From assembly GCF_040183065.1 (NCBI RefSeq), contig NW_027185501.1, positions 1,018,001-1,082,000 of the forward strand: a DNA stretch of 64,000 nt, in the 5' to 3' direction. Numbering within the stretch: the first letter of the stretch is position 1; each line of letters starts with the position of its first letter. Positions 32,915-44,516 of this stretch are shown here, piece after piece. The translations under genes were made by a program, and so were the position numbers. This DNA comes from Periplaneta americana (Eukaryota; Arthropoda; Insecta; Blattodea; Blattidae). A model generated the notes under the pieces. The model was not told where the DNA came from. It did not search any database and saw only the letters and a list, made by a program, of their open reading frames with translations.

Positions 32915-35900
32915 TTAGTGTGCACTCGAAGTTGGATGCTTGACTGTTGTCAGCCCAATTTGATTTCTGTGGATATAGAGGGAAACATTGGATCGGTGTC
33001 GGTTAGAGTTCCCGAATAGCTCAGTGGTAGAGCGTTGGTACGTTAAACCAAAGGTCCCGGGTTCGATAACCGCCTCCGGAACAATTTTTCCCTCGAAATT
33101 ATTCAAATCAACTTTATAGGGAGTTATACCTGAAATCGAGATTTGCATAATACACGTCACTGTTCGTTTTCAGAAAACCACAATTTAAGTCACACGGAGT
33201 TAGTGTGCACACGAAGATGGATGCTTGACGGTTGTCAGCCCAATTTGATGTCTGTGGATATAGAAGGAAAAATTGGATCGGTGTCGGTTAGAGTTCCCTA
33301 GTAGCTCAGTGGTAGAGCGTTGGTCCGTTAAACCAAAGGACCCGGCTTCGATATCCGGCTCCGGAACAATTTTTCCCTCGAAATTATTCAAATCAACTTT
33401 ACAGGGATTTATACCTGAAATCTTGATTTGCATAATACACGTCACTGTTCGTTAACAGAAAACCACAATTTAAGTCACACGGAGTTAGTGTGCACTCGAA
33501 GTTGAATGCTTGACGATTGTCAGCCCACTTTGAGGTCTGCGGATATAGAGGAAATATTGGATCTGTGTCGGTTAGAGTTCCCGAGTAGCTCAGGGGTAGA
33601 GCGTTGGTACGTTAAACCAAAGGCCCCGGGATCGACAATCGGCCCCATGGTAGTGCGTTGCTACGTTAAACCAAAGGTCCCGGGTTCGATACCCGGCTCC
33701 GGAACAATTTTTCCCTCGAAATTATTCAAATCAACTTAACAGTTATTTATTCCCGAAATCTTGATTTGCATAATACACGTCACTGTTCGTTAACAGAAAA
33801 CCACAATTTAATTCACACGGAGTTAGTGTGCACTCGAAGTTGGATGCTAGACGGTTGTCAGCCCACTTCGAGTTCTATGGATACAGAGGGAAAAATTGGA
33901 TCGGTGTCGGTTAGAGTTCCCGAGTAGCTCAGTGGTAGAGCGTTGGTACGTTAAACCAAAGGTCCCGGGTTCGATACTCGGCTCCGGAAAAATTTTTCCC
34001 TCGAAATTATTCAAATCAACTTTACAGGGAGTTATACCTGAAATCTTGATTTGCATAATACACGTCACTGTTCGTTAACAGAAAACTACAATTTAAGTCA
34101 CACGGAGTTAGTGTGCACTCGAAGTTGGATGCTTGACGGTTGTCAGCCCAATTTGAGGTCTGTGGATATAGAGGGAAAAATTGGATCGGTGTCGGTTAGA
34201 GTTCCCGAGTAGCTCAGTGGTAGAGCGTTAGTACGTTAAACCAAAGGTCCCGGGTTCGATACCCGGCTCCGGAACAATTTTTCCCTCGAAATTATTCAAA
34301 TCAACTTTACAGGGATTTATATCTGAAATCTTGATTTGCATAATACACGTCACTGTTCGTTAACAGAAAACCACAATTTAAGTCACACGGAGTTAGTGTG
34401 CACTCGAAGTTGGATGGTTGACGGTTGTCAGCCCACTTCGAGTACTATGGATACAGAGGGAAAAATTGGATTGGTGTCGGTTAGAGTTCCCGAGTAGCTC
34501 AGTGGTAGAGCGTTGGTACGTTAAACCAAAGGTCCCGGGTTCGATACTCGGCTCCGGAAAAATTTTTCCCTCGAAATTATTCAAATCAACTTTACAGGGA
34601 GTTATACCTGAAATCTTGATTTGCATAATACACGTCACTGTTCGTTAACAGAAAACTACAATTTAAGTCACACGGAGTTAGTGTGCACTCGAAGTTGGAT
34701 GCTTGACGGTTGTCAGCCCAATTTGAGGTCTGTGGATATAGAGGGAAAAATTGGATCGGTGTCGGTTAGAGTTCCCGAGTAGTTCAGTGGTAGAGCGTTA
34801 GTACGTAAAACCAAAGGTCCCGGGTTCGATACCCGGCTCCGGAACAATTTTTCCCTAGAAATTATTCAAATCAACTTTACAGGGATTTATATCTGAAATC
34901 TTGATTTGCATAATACACGTCACTGTTCGTTAACAGAAAACCACAATTTAAGTCACACGGAGTTAGTGTGCACTCGTAGTTTAATGCTTCACGGTTGTCA
35001 GCCCACTTTGAGCTCTGTGGATGTAGTGGGAAAAATTGGATCGGTGTCGGTTAGAGTTCCCAAGTAGCTCAGTGGTAGAGCGTTGGTACGTTAAACCAAA
35101 GGTCCCGGGTTCGATACCCGGCTCCGGAATAATTTTTCCCTCGAAATTATTCAAATCAACTTTACAGGGAGTTATACCTGAAATCTTGATTTGCATAATA
35201 CACGTCACTGTTCGTTAACAGAAAACCACAATTTAATTCACACGGAGTTAGTGTGCACTCGAAGTTGGATGCTAGACGGTTGTCAGCCCACTTCGAGTTC
35301 TATGGATACAGAGGGAAAAATTGGATCGGTGTCGGTTAGAGTTCCGAGTAGCTCAGTGGTAGGGCGTTGGTATGTTAAACCAAAGGTCCCGGGTTCGATA
35401 CCCGGCTCCGGAACAATTATTCCCTCGAAATTATTCAAATCAACTTTACAGGCAGTTATATCTGAAATCTTGATTTGCATAATACACGTCACTTTTCGTT
35501 AACAGAAAACCACAATTTAAGTGACACGGAGTTAGTGTTCACTCGAAGTTGGATGCTTGACGGTTGTCAGCCCAATTTGAGGTCTGTGGATATAGAGGGA
35601 AAAATGGGATCGGCGTCGGTTTGAGTACCCGAGTAGCTCAGTGGTAGGGCGTTGGTACGTTAAACCAAAGGCCCTGGGTTCGATACCCGGCCACGGAACA
35701 ATTTTTCCCTCGAAATTATTCAAATCAACTTTACAGGGAGTTATACTTGAAATCTTGATTTGCATAATACACGTTACTGTTCGTTAACAGAAAACCACAA
35801 TTTAAGTCACACGGAGTTACTGTGCACTCGAAGTTGGATGCTTGACGGTTGTCAGCCCACTTCGAGTTCTGTGGATACAGAGGGAAAAATTGGATCGGTG

Positions 35901-36668
35901 TTGGTTAGAGTTCCCGAGTAGCTCAGTGGTAGAGCGTTGGTACGTTAAACCAAAGTTCCCGGGTTCGATACTCGGCTCCGGAAAAATTTTTACCTCGAAA
36001 TTATTCAAATCAACTTTACAGGGAGTTATACCTGAAATCTTGATTTGCATAATACACGTCACTGTTCGTTAACAGAAAACTACAATTTAAGTCACACGGA
36101 GTTAGTGTGCACTCGAAGTTGGCTGCTTGACGGTTGTCAGCCCAATTTGAGGTCTGTGGATATAGAGGGAAATTTGGATCGGAGTCGGTTAGAGTTCCCG
36201 AGTAGCTCAGTGGTAGAGCGTTAGTACGTTAAACCAAAGGTCCCGGGTTCGATACCCGGCTCCGGAACAATTTTTCCCTCGAAATTATTCAAATCAACTT
36301 TACAGGGAGTTATATCTGAAATCTTGATTTGCATAATACACCTCACTGTTCGTTAACAGAAAACCACAATTTAAGTCACACGGAGTTAGTGTGCACTCGA
36401 AGTTGGATGCTTGACGGTTGTCAGCCCACTTTGAGGTCTGTGGATATAGAGGGAAAATTGGATCGGTGTCGGTTAGAGTTCCCGACTAGCTCAGTGGTAG
36501 AGCGTTGGTATGTTAAACGACAGGTCCCGAGTTCGATACTACGGTCAGGAACAATTTTTCCCTCGAAATTATCAAATCAACTTTACAGGGAGTTATACCT
36601 GAAATCTTGATTTGCATAATACACGTCACTGTTCGTTAACAGAAAACCACAATTTAAGTCACACGGAG
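32915..36668 (+). repeat. Higher-order repeat C, copy 2 (3754 bp, 13 units)
   Basis: Cores start at 33010, 33295, 33579 (double), 33918, 34203, 34488, 34773, 35058, 35342, 35627, 35912, 36196 and 36480. Differences from copy 1 are sparse: GTTCGTTTTCAG near 33165, and TTTAATGC plus CCCAAGTAG in unit 35058. The C1/C2 pair therefore looks recent. Confidence 0.93.
33579..33704 (+). tRNA. Fused double tRNA-like core, type D4
   Basis: Repeat C copy 2 partner of 29825, with AAAGGCCCCGGG where copy 1 has AAAGGACCCGGG. Confidence 0.68.
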
Positions 36669-37332
36669 TTAGTGTGCACTCGAAGTTGGATGCTTGACTG
36701 TTGTCAGCCCAATTTGATTTCTGTGGATATAGAGGGAAACATTGGATCGGTGTCGGTTAGAGTTCCCGAATAGCTCAGTGGTAGAGCGTTGGTACGTTAA
36801 ACCAAAGGTCCCGGGTTCGATAACCGCCTCCGGAACAATTTTTCCCTCGAAATTATTCAAATCAACTTTATAGGGAGTTATACCTGAAATCGAGATTTGC
36901 ATAATACACGTCACTGTTCGTTAACAGAAAACCACAATTTAAGTCACACGGAGTTAGTGTGCACACGAAGATGGATGCTTGACGGTTGTCAGCCCAATTT
37001 GAGGTCTGTGGATATAGAAGGAAAAATTGGATCGGTGTCGGTTAGAGTTCCCTAGTAGCTCAGTGGTAGAGCGTTGGTCCGTTAAACCAAAGGACCCGGC
37101 TTCGATATCCGGCTCCGGAACAATTTTTCCCTCGAAATTATTCAAATCAACTTTACAGGGATTTATACCTGAAATCTTGATTTGCATAATACACGTCACT
37201 GTTCGTTAACAGAAAACCACAATTTAAGTCACACGGAGTTAGTGTGCACTCGAAGTTGAATGCTTGACGATTGTCAGCCCACTTTGAGGTCTGCGGATAT
37301 AGAGGAAATATTGGATCTGTGTCGGTTAGAGT

Positions 37333-37458
37333 TCCCGAGTAGCTCAGGGGTAGAGCGTTGGTACGTTAAACCAAAGGCCCCGGGATCGACAATCGGCCCC
37401 ATGGTAGTGCGTTGCTACGTTAAACCAAAGGTCCCGGGTTCGATACCCGGCTCCGGAA
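37333..37458 (+). tRNA. Fused double tRNA-like core, type D4
   Basis: Repeat C copy 3 partner, matching copy 2 across the junction. It is the likely right-hand parent of the chimera at 41427. Confidence 0.68.
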
Positions 37459-38811
37459 CAATTTTTCCCTCGAAATTATTCAAATCAACTTAACAGTTAT
37501 TTATTCCCGAAATCTTGATTTGCATAATACACGTCACTGTTCGTTAACAGAAAACCACAATTTAATTCACACGGAGTTAGTGTGCACTCGAAGTTGGATG
37601 CTAGACGGTTGTCAGCCCACTTCGAGTTCTATGGATACAGAGGGAAAAATTGGATCGGTGTCGGTTAGAGTTCCCGAGTAGCTCAGTGGTAGAGCGTTGG
37701 TACGTTAAACCAAAGGTCCCGGGTTCGATACTCGGCTCCGGAAAAATTTTTCCCTCGAAATTATTCAAATCAACTTTACAGGGAGTTATACCTGAAATCT
37801 TGATTTGCATAATACACGTCACTGTTCGTTAACAGAAAACTACAATTTAAGTCACACGGAGTTAGTGTGCACTCGAAGTTGGATGCTTGACGGTTGTCAG
37901 CCCAATTTGAGGTCTGTGGATATAGAGGGAAAAATTGGATCGGTGTCGGTTAGAGTTCCCGAGTAGCTCAGTGGTAGAGCGTTAGTACGTTAAACCAAAG
38001 GTCCCGGGTTCGATACCCGGCTCCGGAACAATTTTTCCCTCGAAATTATTCAAATCAACTTTACAGGGATTTATATCTGAAATCTTGATTTGCATAATAC
38101 ACGTCACTGTTCGTTAACAGAAAACCACAATTTAAGTCACACGGAGTTAGTGTGCACTCGAAGTTGGATGGTTGACGGTTGTCAGCCCACTTCGAGTACT
38201 ATGGATACAGAGGGAAAAATTGGATTGGTGTCGGTTAGAGTTCCCGAGTAGCTCAGTGGTAGAGCGTTGGTACGTTAAACCAAAGGTCCCGGGTTCGATA
38301 CTCGGCTCCGGAAAAATTTTTCCCTCGAAATTATTCAAATCAACTTTACAGGGAGTTATACCTGAAATCTTGATTTGCATAATACACGTCACTGTTCGTT
38401 AACAGAAAACTACAATTTAAGTCACACGGAGTTAGTGTGCACTCGAAGTTGGATGCTTGACGGTTGTCAGCCCAATTTGAGGTCTGTGGATATAGAGGGA
38501 AAAATTGGATCGGTGTCGGTTAGAGTTCCCGAGTAGTTCAGTGGTAGAGCGTTAGTACGTAAAACCAAAGGTCCCGGGTTCGATACCCGGCTCCGGAACA
38601 ATTTTTCCCTAGAAATTATTCAAATCAACTTTACAGGGATTTATATCTGAAATCTTGATTTGCATAATACACGTCACTGTTCGTTAACAGAAAACCACAA
38701 TTTAAGTCACACGGAGTTAGTGTGCACTCGTAGTTGGATGCTTCACGGTTGTCAGCCCACTTTGAGCTCTGTGGATGTAGTGGGAAAAATTGGATCGGTG
38801 TCGGTTAGAGT

Positions 38812-38883
38812 TCCCGAGTAGCTCAGTGGTAGAGCGTTGGTACGTTAAACCAAAGGTCCCGGGTTCGATACCCGGCTCCGGAA
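38812..38883 (+). tRNA. Exact-consensus tRNA-like core
   Basis: Repeat C copy 3 counterpart of 31304, with consensus core and T5. The copy 2 counterpart (35058) differs by CCCAAG in the acceptor strand. Confidence 0.7.
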
Positions 38884-39095
38884 TAATTTTTCCCTCGAAA
38901 TTATTCAAATCAACTTTACAGGGAGTTATACCTGAAATCTTGATTTGCATAATACACGTCACTGTTCGTTAAAAGAAAACCACAATTTAATTCACACGGA
39001 GTTAGTGTGCACTCGAAGTTGGATGCTAGACGGTTGTCAGCCCACTTCGAGTTCTATGGATACAGAGGGAAAAATTGGATCGGTGTCGGTTAGAG

Positions 39096-39167
39096 TTCCG
39101 AGTAGCTCAGTGGTAGAGCGTTGGTATGTTAAACCAAAGGTCCCGGGTTCGATACCCGGCTCCGGAA
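39096..39167 (+). tRNA. tRNA-like core with U33; one-base acceptor deletion
   Basis: The acceptor strand reads TTCCGAG because GAGTTCCCGAG lost one C, giving T2-G71 wobble with C4-C69 still opposed. The anticodon loop ATGTTAA has U33. The D stem is intact (GTAGAGCG). The T run is interrupted (AACAATTATTCCC), so termination is doubtful. The same type occurs at 31588, 35342 (both TAGGGCG) and 43190. Confidence 0.6.
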
Positions 39168-40802
39168 CAATTATTCCCTCGAAATTATTCAAATCAACTT
39201 TACAGGCAGTTATATCTGAAATCTTGATTTGCATAATACACGTCACTTTTCGTTAACAGAAAACCACAATTTAAGTGACACGGAGTTAGTGTGCACTCGA
39301 AGTTGGATGCTTGACGGTTGTCAGCCCACTTTGAGGTCTGTGGATATAGAGGGAAAAATGGGATCGGCGTCGGTTTGAGTACCCGAGTAGCTCAGTGGTA
39401 GGGCGTTGGTACGTTAAACCAAAGGCCCTGGGTTCGATACCCGGCCACGGAACAATTTTTCCCTCGAAATTATTCAAATCAACTTTACAGGGAGTTATAC
39501 TTGAAATCTTGATTTGCATAATACACGTTACTGTTCGTTAACAGAAAACCACAATTTAAGTCACACGGAGTTAGTGTGCACTCGAAGTTGGATGCTTGAC
39601 GGTTGTCAGCCCACTTCGAGTTCTGTGGATACAGAGGGAAAAATTGGATCGGTGTTGGTTAGAGTTCCCGAGTAGCTCAGTGGTAGAGCGTTGGTACGTT
39701 AAACCAAAGTTCCCGGGTTCGATACTCGGCTCCGGAAAAATTTTTACCTCGAAATTATTCAAATCAACTTTACAGGGAGTTATACCTGAAATCTTGATTT
39801 GCATAATACACGTCACTGTTCGTTAACAGAAAACTACAATTTAAGTCACACGGAGTTAGTGTGCACTCGAAGTTGGATGCTTGACGGTTGTCAGCCCACT
39901 TTGAGGTCTGTGGATATAGAGGGAAAATTGGATCGGTGTCGGTTAGAGTTCCCGACTAGCTCAGTGGTAGAGCGTTGGTATGTTAAACGACAGGTCCCGA
40001 GTTCGATACTACGGTCAGGAACAATTTTTCCCTCGAAATTATCAAATCAACTTTACAGGGAGTTATACCTGAAATCTTGATTTGCATAATACACGTCACT
40101 GTTCGTTAACAGAAAACCACAATTTAAGTCACACGGAGTTAGTGTGCACTCGAAGTTGGATGCTTGACTGTTGTCAGCCCAATTCGAGGTCTGTGGATAT
40201 AGAGGGAAAAATTGGATCGGTGTCGGTTAGAGTTCCCGAATAGCTCAGTGGTAGAGCGTTGGTACGTTAAACCAAAGGTCCCGGGTTCGATAACCGCCTC
40301 CGGAACAATTTTTCCCTCGAAATTATTCAAATCAACTTTATAGGGAGTTATACCTGAAATCGAGATTTGCATAATACACGTCACTGTTCGTTAACAGAAA
40401 ACCACAATTTAAGTCACACGTAGTTAGTGTGCACACGAAGTTGGATGCTTGACGGTTGTCAGCCCAATTTGAGATCTGTGGATATAGAAGGAAAAATTGA
40501 ATCGGTGTCGGTTAGAGTTCCCGAGTAGCTCAGTGGTAGAGCGTTGGTCCGTTAAACCAAAGGACCCGGCTTCGATATCCGGCTCCGGAACAATTTTTCC
40601 CTCGAAATTATTCAAATCAACTTTACAGGGAGTTATACCTGAAATCTTGATTTGCATAATACACGTCACTGTTCGTTAACAGAAAACCACAATTTAAGTC
40701 ACACGGAGTTAGTCTGCACTCGAAGTTGAATGCTTGACGATTGTCAGGCCACTTTGAGGTCTGTGGATATAGAGGAAATATTGGATCTGTGTCGGTTAGA
40801 GT

Positions 40803-40928
40803 TCCCGAGTAGCTCAGGGGTAGAGCGATGGTACGTTAAACCAAAGGCCCCGGGATCGACACCCGGCCCCGTGGTAGTGCGTTGCTACGTTAAACCAAAG
40901 GTCCCGGGTTCGATACCCGGCTCCGGAA
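40803..40928 (+). tRNA. Fused double tRNA-like core, type D5
   Basis: The first body has GAGCGATGG, putting A27 opposite A43. The junction is CGGCCCCGTGGTAGTGCG. The second body ends with a consensus T arm and T5. Confidence 0.69.
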
Positions 40929-41426
40929 CAATTTTTCCCTCGAAATTATTCAAATCAACTATACAGTTAGTTATTCCCGAAATCTTGATTTGCATGATAC
41001 ACGTCACTGTTCGTTAACAGAAAACCACAATTTAAGTCACACGGAGTTAGTGTGCACTCGAATTTGGATGCTTCACGGTTGTCAGCCCACTTTGAGCTCT
41101 GTGGATATAGAGGGAAAAATTGGATCGGTGTCGGTTAGAGTTCCCGACTAGCTCAGTGGTACAGCGTTGGTACGTTAAACCAAAGGTCCCGGGTTCGATA
41201 CCCGGCTCCGGAATAATTTTTCCCTCGAAATTATTCAAATCGACTTTACAGGGAGTTATACCTGAAATCTTGATTTGCATAATACACGTCACTGTTCGTT
41301 AACAGAAAACCATAATTTAAGTCACACGGAGTTAGTGTGCACTCGAAGTTGGATAATTGTCGGTTGTCAGCCCACTTTGAGGTCTGTGGATATAGAGGGA
41401 AAAATTGGATCGGTGTCGGTTAGAGT

Positions 41427-41552
41427 TCCCGAGTAGCTCAGTGGTAGAGCGTAGGTACGTTAAACCAAAGGCCCCGGGATCGACAATCGGCCCCATGGTA
41501 GTGCGTTGCTACGTTAAACCAAAGGTCCCGGGTTCGATACCCGGCTCCGGAA
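41427..41552 (+). tRNA. Chimeric fused double tRNA-like core
   Basis: The left part (GATAATTGTCGG spacer, GCGTAGGTACG) is of the 45805 type. The right part, from AAAGGCCCCGGG through CGACAATCGGCCCCATGG, is of the D4 type. The switch falls within the shared string ACGTTAAACCAAA in the anticodon arm. Confidence 0.72.
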
Positions 41553-42905
41553 CAATTTTTCCCTCGAAATTATTCAAATCAACTTAACAGTTATTTATTC
41601 CCGAAATCTTGATTTGCATAATACACGTCACTGTTCGTTAACAGAAAACCACAATTTAATTCACACGGAGTTAGTGTGCACTCGAAGTTGGATGCTAGAC
41701 GGTTGTCAGCCCACTTCGAGTTCTATGGATACAGAGGGAAAAATTGGATCGGTGTCGGTTAGAGTTCCCGAGTAGCTCAGTGGTAGAGCGTTGGTACGTT
41801 AAACCAAAGGTCCCGGGTTCGATACTCGGCTCCGGAAAAATTTTTCCCTCGAAATTATTCAAATCAACTTTACAGGGAGTTATACCTGAAATCTTGATTT
41901 GCATAATACACGTCACTGTTCGTTAACAGAAAACTACAATTTAAGTCACACGGAGTTAGTGTGCACTCGAAGTTGGATGCTTGACGGTTGTCAGCCCAAT
42001 TTGAGGTCTGTGGATATAGAGGGAAAAATTGGATCGGTGTCGGTTAGAGTTCCCGAGTAGCTCAGTGGTAGAGCGTTAGTACGTTAAACCAAAGGTCCCG
42101 GGTTCGATACCCGGCTCCGGAACAATTTTTCCCTCGAAATTATTCAAATCAACTTTACAGGGATTTATATCTGAAATCTTGATTTGCATAATACACGTCA
42201 CTGTTCGTTAACAGAAAACCACAATTTAAGTCACACGGAGTTAGTGTGCACTCGAAGTTGGATGGTTGACGGTTGTCAGCCCACTTCGAGTACTATGGAT
42301 ACAGAGGGAAAAATTGGATTGGTGTCGGTTAGAGTTCCCGAGTAGCTCAGTGGTAGAGCGTTGGTACGTTAAACCAAAGGTCCCGGGTTCGATACTCGGC
42401 TCCGGAAAAATTTTTCCCTCGAAATTATTCAAATCAACTTTACAGGGAGTTATACCTGAAATCTTGATTTGCATAATACACGTCACTGTTCGTTAACAGA
42501 AAACTACAATTTAAGTCACACGGAGTTAGTGTGCACTCGAAGTTGGATGCTTGACGGTTGTCAGCCCAATTTGAGGTCTGTGGATATAGAGGGAAAAATT
42601 GGATCGGTGTCGGTTAGAGTTCCCGAGTAGTTCAGTGGTAGAGCGTTAGTACGTAAAACCAAAGGTCCCGGGTTCGATACCCGGCTCCGGAACAATTTTT
42701 CCCTAGAAATTATTCAAATCAACTTTACAGGGATTTATATCTGAAATCTTGATTTGCATAATACACGTCACTGTTCGTTAACAGAAAACCACAATTTAAG
42801 TCACACGGAGTTAGTGTGCACTCGTAGTTGGATGCTTCACGGTTGTCAGCCCACTTTGAGCTCTGTGGATGTAGTGGGAAAAATTGGATCGGTGTCGGTT
42901 AGAGT

Positions 42906-42977
42906 TCCCGAGTAGCTCAGTGGTAGAGCGTTGGTACGTTAAACCAAAGGTCCCGGGTTCGATACCCGGCTCCGGAA
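42906..42977 (+). tRNA. Exact-consensus tRNA-like core
   Basis: Mosaic-segment counterpart of 38812 (offset 4094 bp), with the same GGATGTAGTGGG upstream mark and T5 downstream. Confidence 0.7.
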
Positions 42978-44516
42978 TAATTTTTCCCTCGAAATTATTC
43001 AAATCAACTTTACAGGGAGTTATACCTGAAATCTTGATTTGCATAATACACGTCACTGTTCGTTAACAGAAAACCACAATTTAATTCACACGGAGTTAGT
43101 GTGCACTCGAAGTTGGATGCTAGACGGTTGTCAGCCCACTTCGAGTTCTATGGATACAGAGGGAAAAATTGGATCGGTGTCGGTTAGAGTTCCGAGTAGC
43201 TCAGTGGTAGAGCGTTGGTATGTTAAACCAAAGGTCCCGGGTTCGATACCCGGCTCCGGAACAATTATTCCCTCGAAATTATTCAAATCAACTTTACAGG
43301 CAGTTATATCTGAAATCTTGATTTGCATAATACACGTCACTTTTCGTTAACAGAAAACCACAATTTAAGTGACACGGAGTTAGTGTGCACTCGAAGTTGG
43401 ATGCTTGACGGTTGTCAGCCCACTTTGAGGTCTGTGGATATAGAGGGAAAAATGGGATCGGCGTCGGTTTGAGTACCCGAGTAGCTCAGTGGTAGGGCGT
43501 TGGTACGTTAAACCAAAGGCCCTGGGTTCGATACCCGGCCACGGAACAATTTTTCCCTCGAAATTATTCAAATCAACTTTACAGGGAGTTATACTTGAAA
43601 TCTTGATTTGCATAATACACGTTACTGTTCGTTAACAGAAAACCACAATTTAAGTCACACGGAGTTAGTGTGCACTCGAAGTTGGATGCTTGACGGTTGT
43701 CAGCCCACTTCGAGTTCTGTGGATACAGAGGGAAAAATTGGATCGGTGTTGGTTAGAGTTCCCGAGTAGCTCAGTGGTAGAGGGTTGGTACGTTAAACCA
43801 AAGTTCCCGGGTTCGATACTCGGCTCCGGAAAAATTTTTACCTCGAAATTATTCAAATCAACTTTACAGGGAGTTATACCTGAAATCTTGATTTGCATAA
43901 TACACGTCACTGTTCGTTAACAGAAAACTACAATTTAAGTCACACGGAGTTAGTGTGCACTCGAAGTTGGCTGCTTGACGGTTGTCAGCCCAATTTGAGG
44001 TCTGTGGATATAGAGGGAAATTTGGATCGGAGTCGGTTAGAGTTCCCGAGTAGCTCAGTGGTAGAGCGTTAGTACGTTAAACCAAAGGTCCCGGGCTCGA
44101 TACCCGGCTCCGGAACAATTTTTCCCTCGAAATTATTCAAATCAACTTTACAGGGAGTTATATCTGAAATCTTGATTTGCATAATACACCTCACTGTTCG
44201 TTAACAGAAAACCACAATTTAAGTCACACGGAGTTAGTGTGCACTCGAAGTTGGATGCTTGACGGTTGTCAGCCCACTTTGAGGTCTGTGGATATAGAGG
44301 GAAAATTGGATCGGTGTCGGTTAGAGTTCCCGACTAGCTCAGTGGTAGAGCGTTGGTATGTTAAACGACAGGTCCCGAGTTCGATACTACGGTCAGGAAC
44401 AATTTTTCCCTCGAAATTATCAAATCAACTTTACAGGGAGTTATACCTGAAATCTTGATTTGCATAATACACGTCACTGTTCGTTAACAGAAAACCACAA
44501 TTTAAGTCACACGGAG

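Larger units (their letters stand above)
36669..40138 (+). repeat. Higher-order repeat C, copy 3 (one unit lost, 12 units)
   Basis: Cores start at 36764, 37049, 37333 (double), 37672, 37957, 38242, 38527, 38812, 39096, 39381, 39666 and 39950. The unit equivalent to 32442 and 36196 (marked by TTGGCTGCTTG and GGGAAATTTGG) is absent. The spacer after 39666 runs straight into the 39950 unit, shortening the copy to 3470 bp. This is a clean one-unit deletion consistent with unequal exchange. Confidence 0.92.
40139..44516 (+). repeat. Mosaic segment: D-type units followed by C-type units
   Basis: Cores start at 40234, 40519, 40803 (double), 41142, 41427 (chimeric double), 41766, 42051, 42336, 42621, 42906, 43190, 43475, 43760, 44044 and 44328. 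The first four match 44612-45520 (offset 4378 bp). After the chimera at 41427 the units match 37672 onwards (offset 4094 bp). So a D-type stretch has been joined into a C-type stretch inside one tRNA-like core. The unit missing from copy C3 is present here (44044). Confidence 0.9.
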
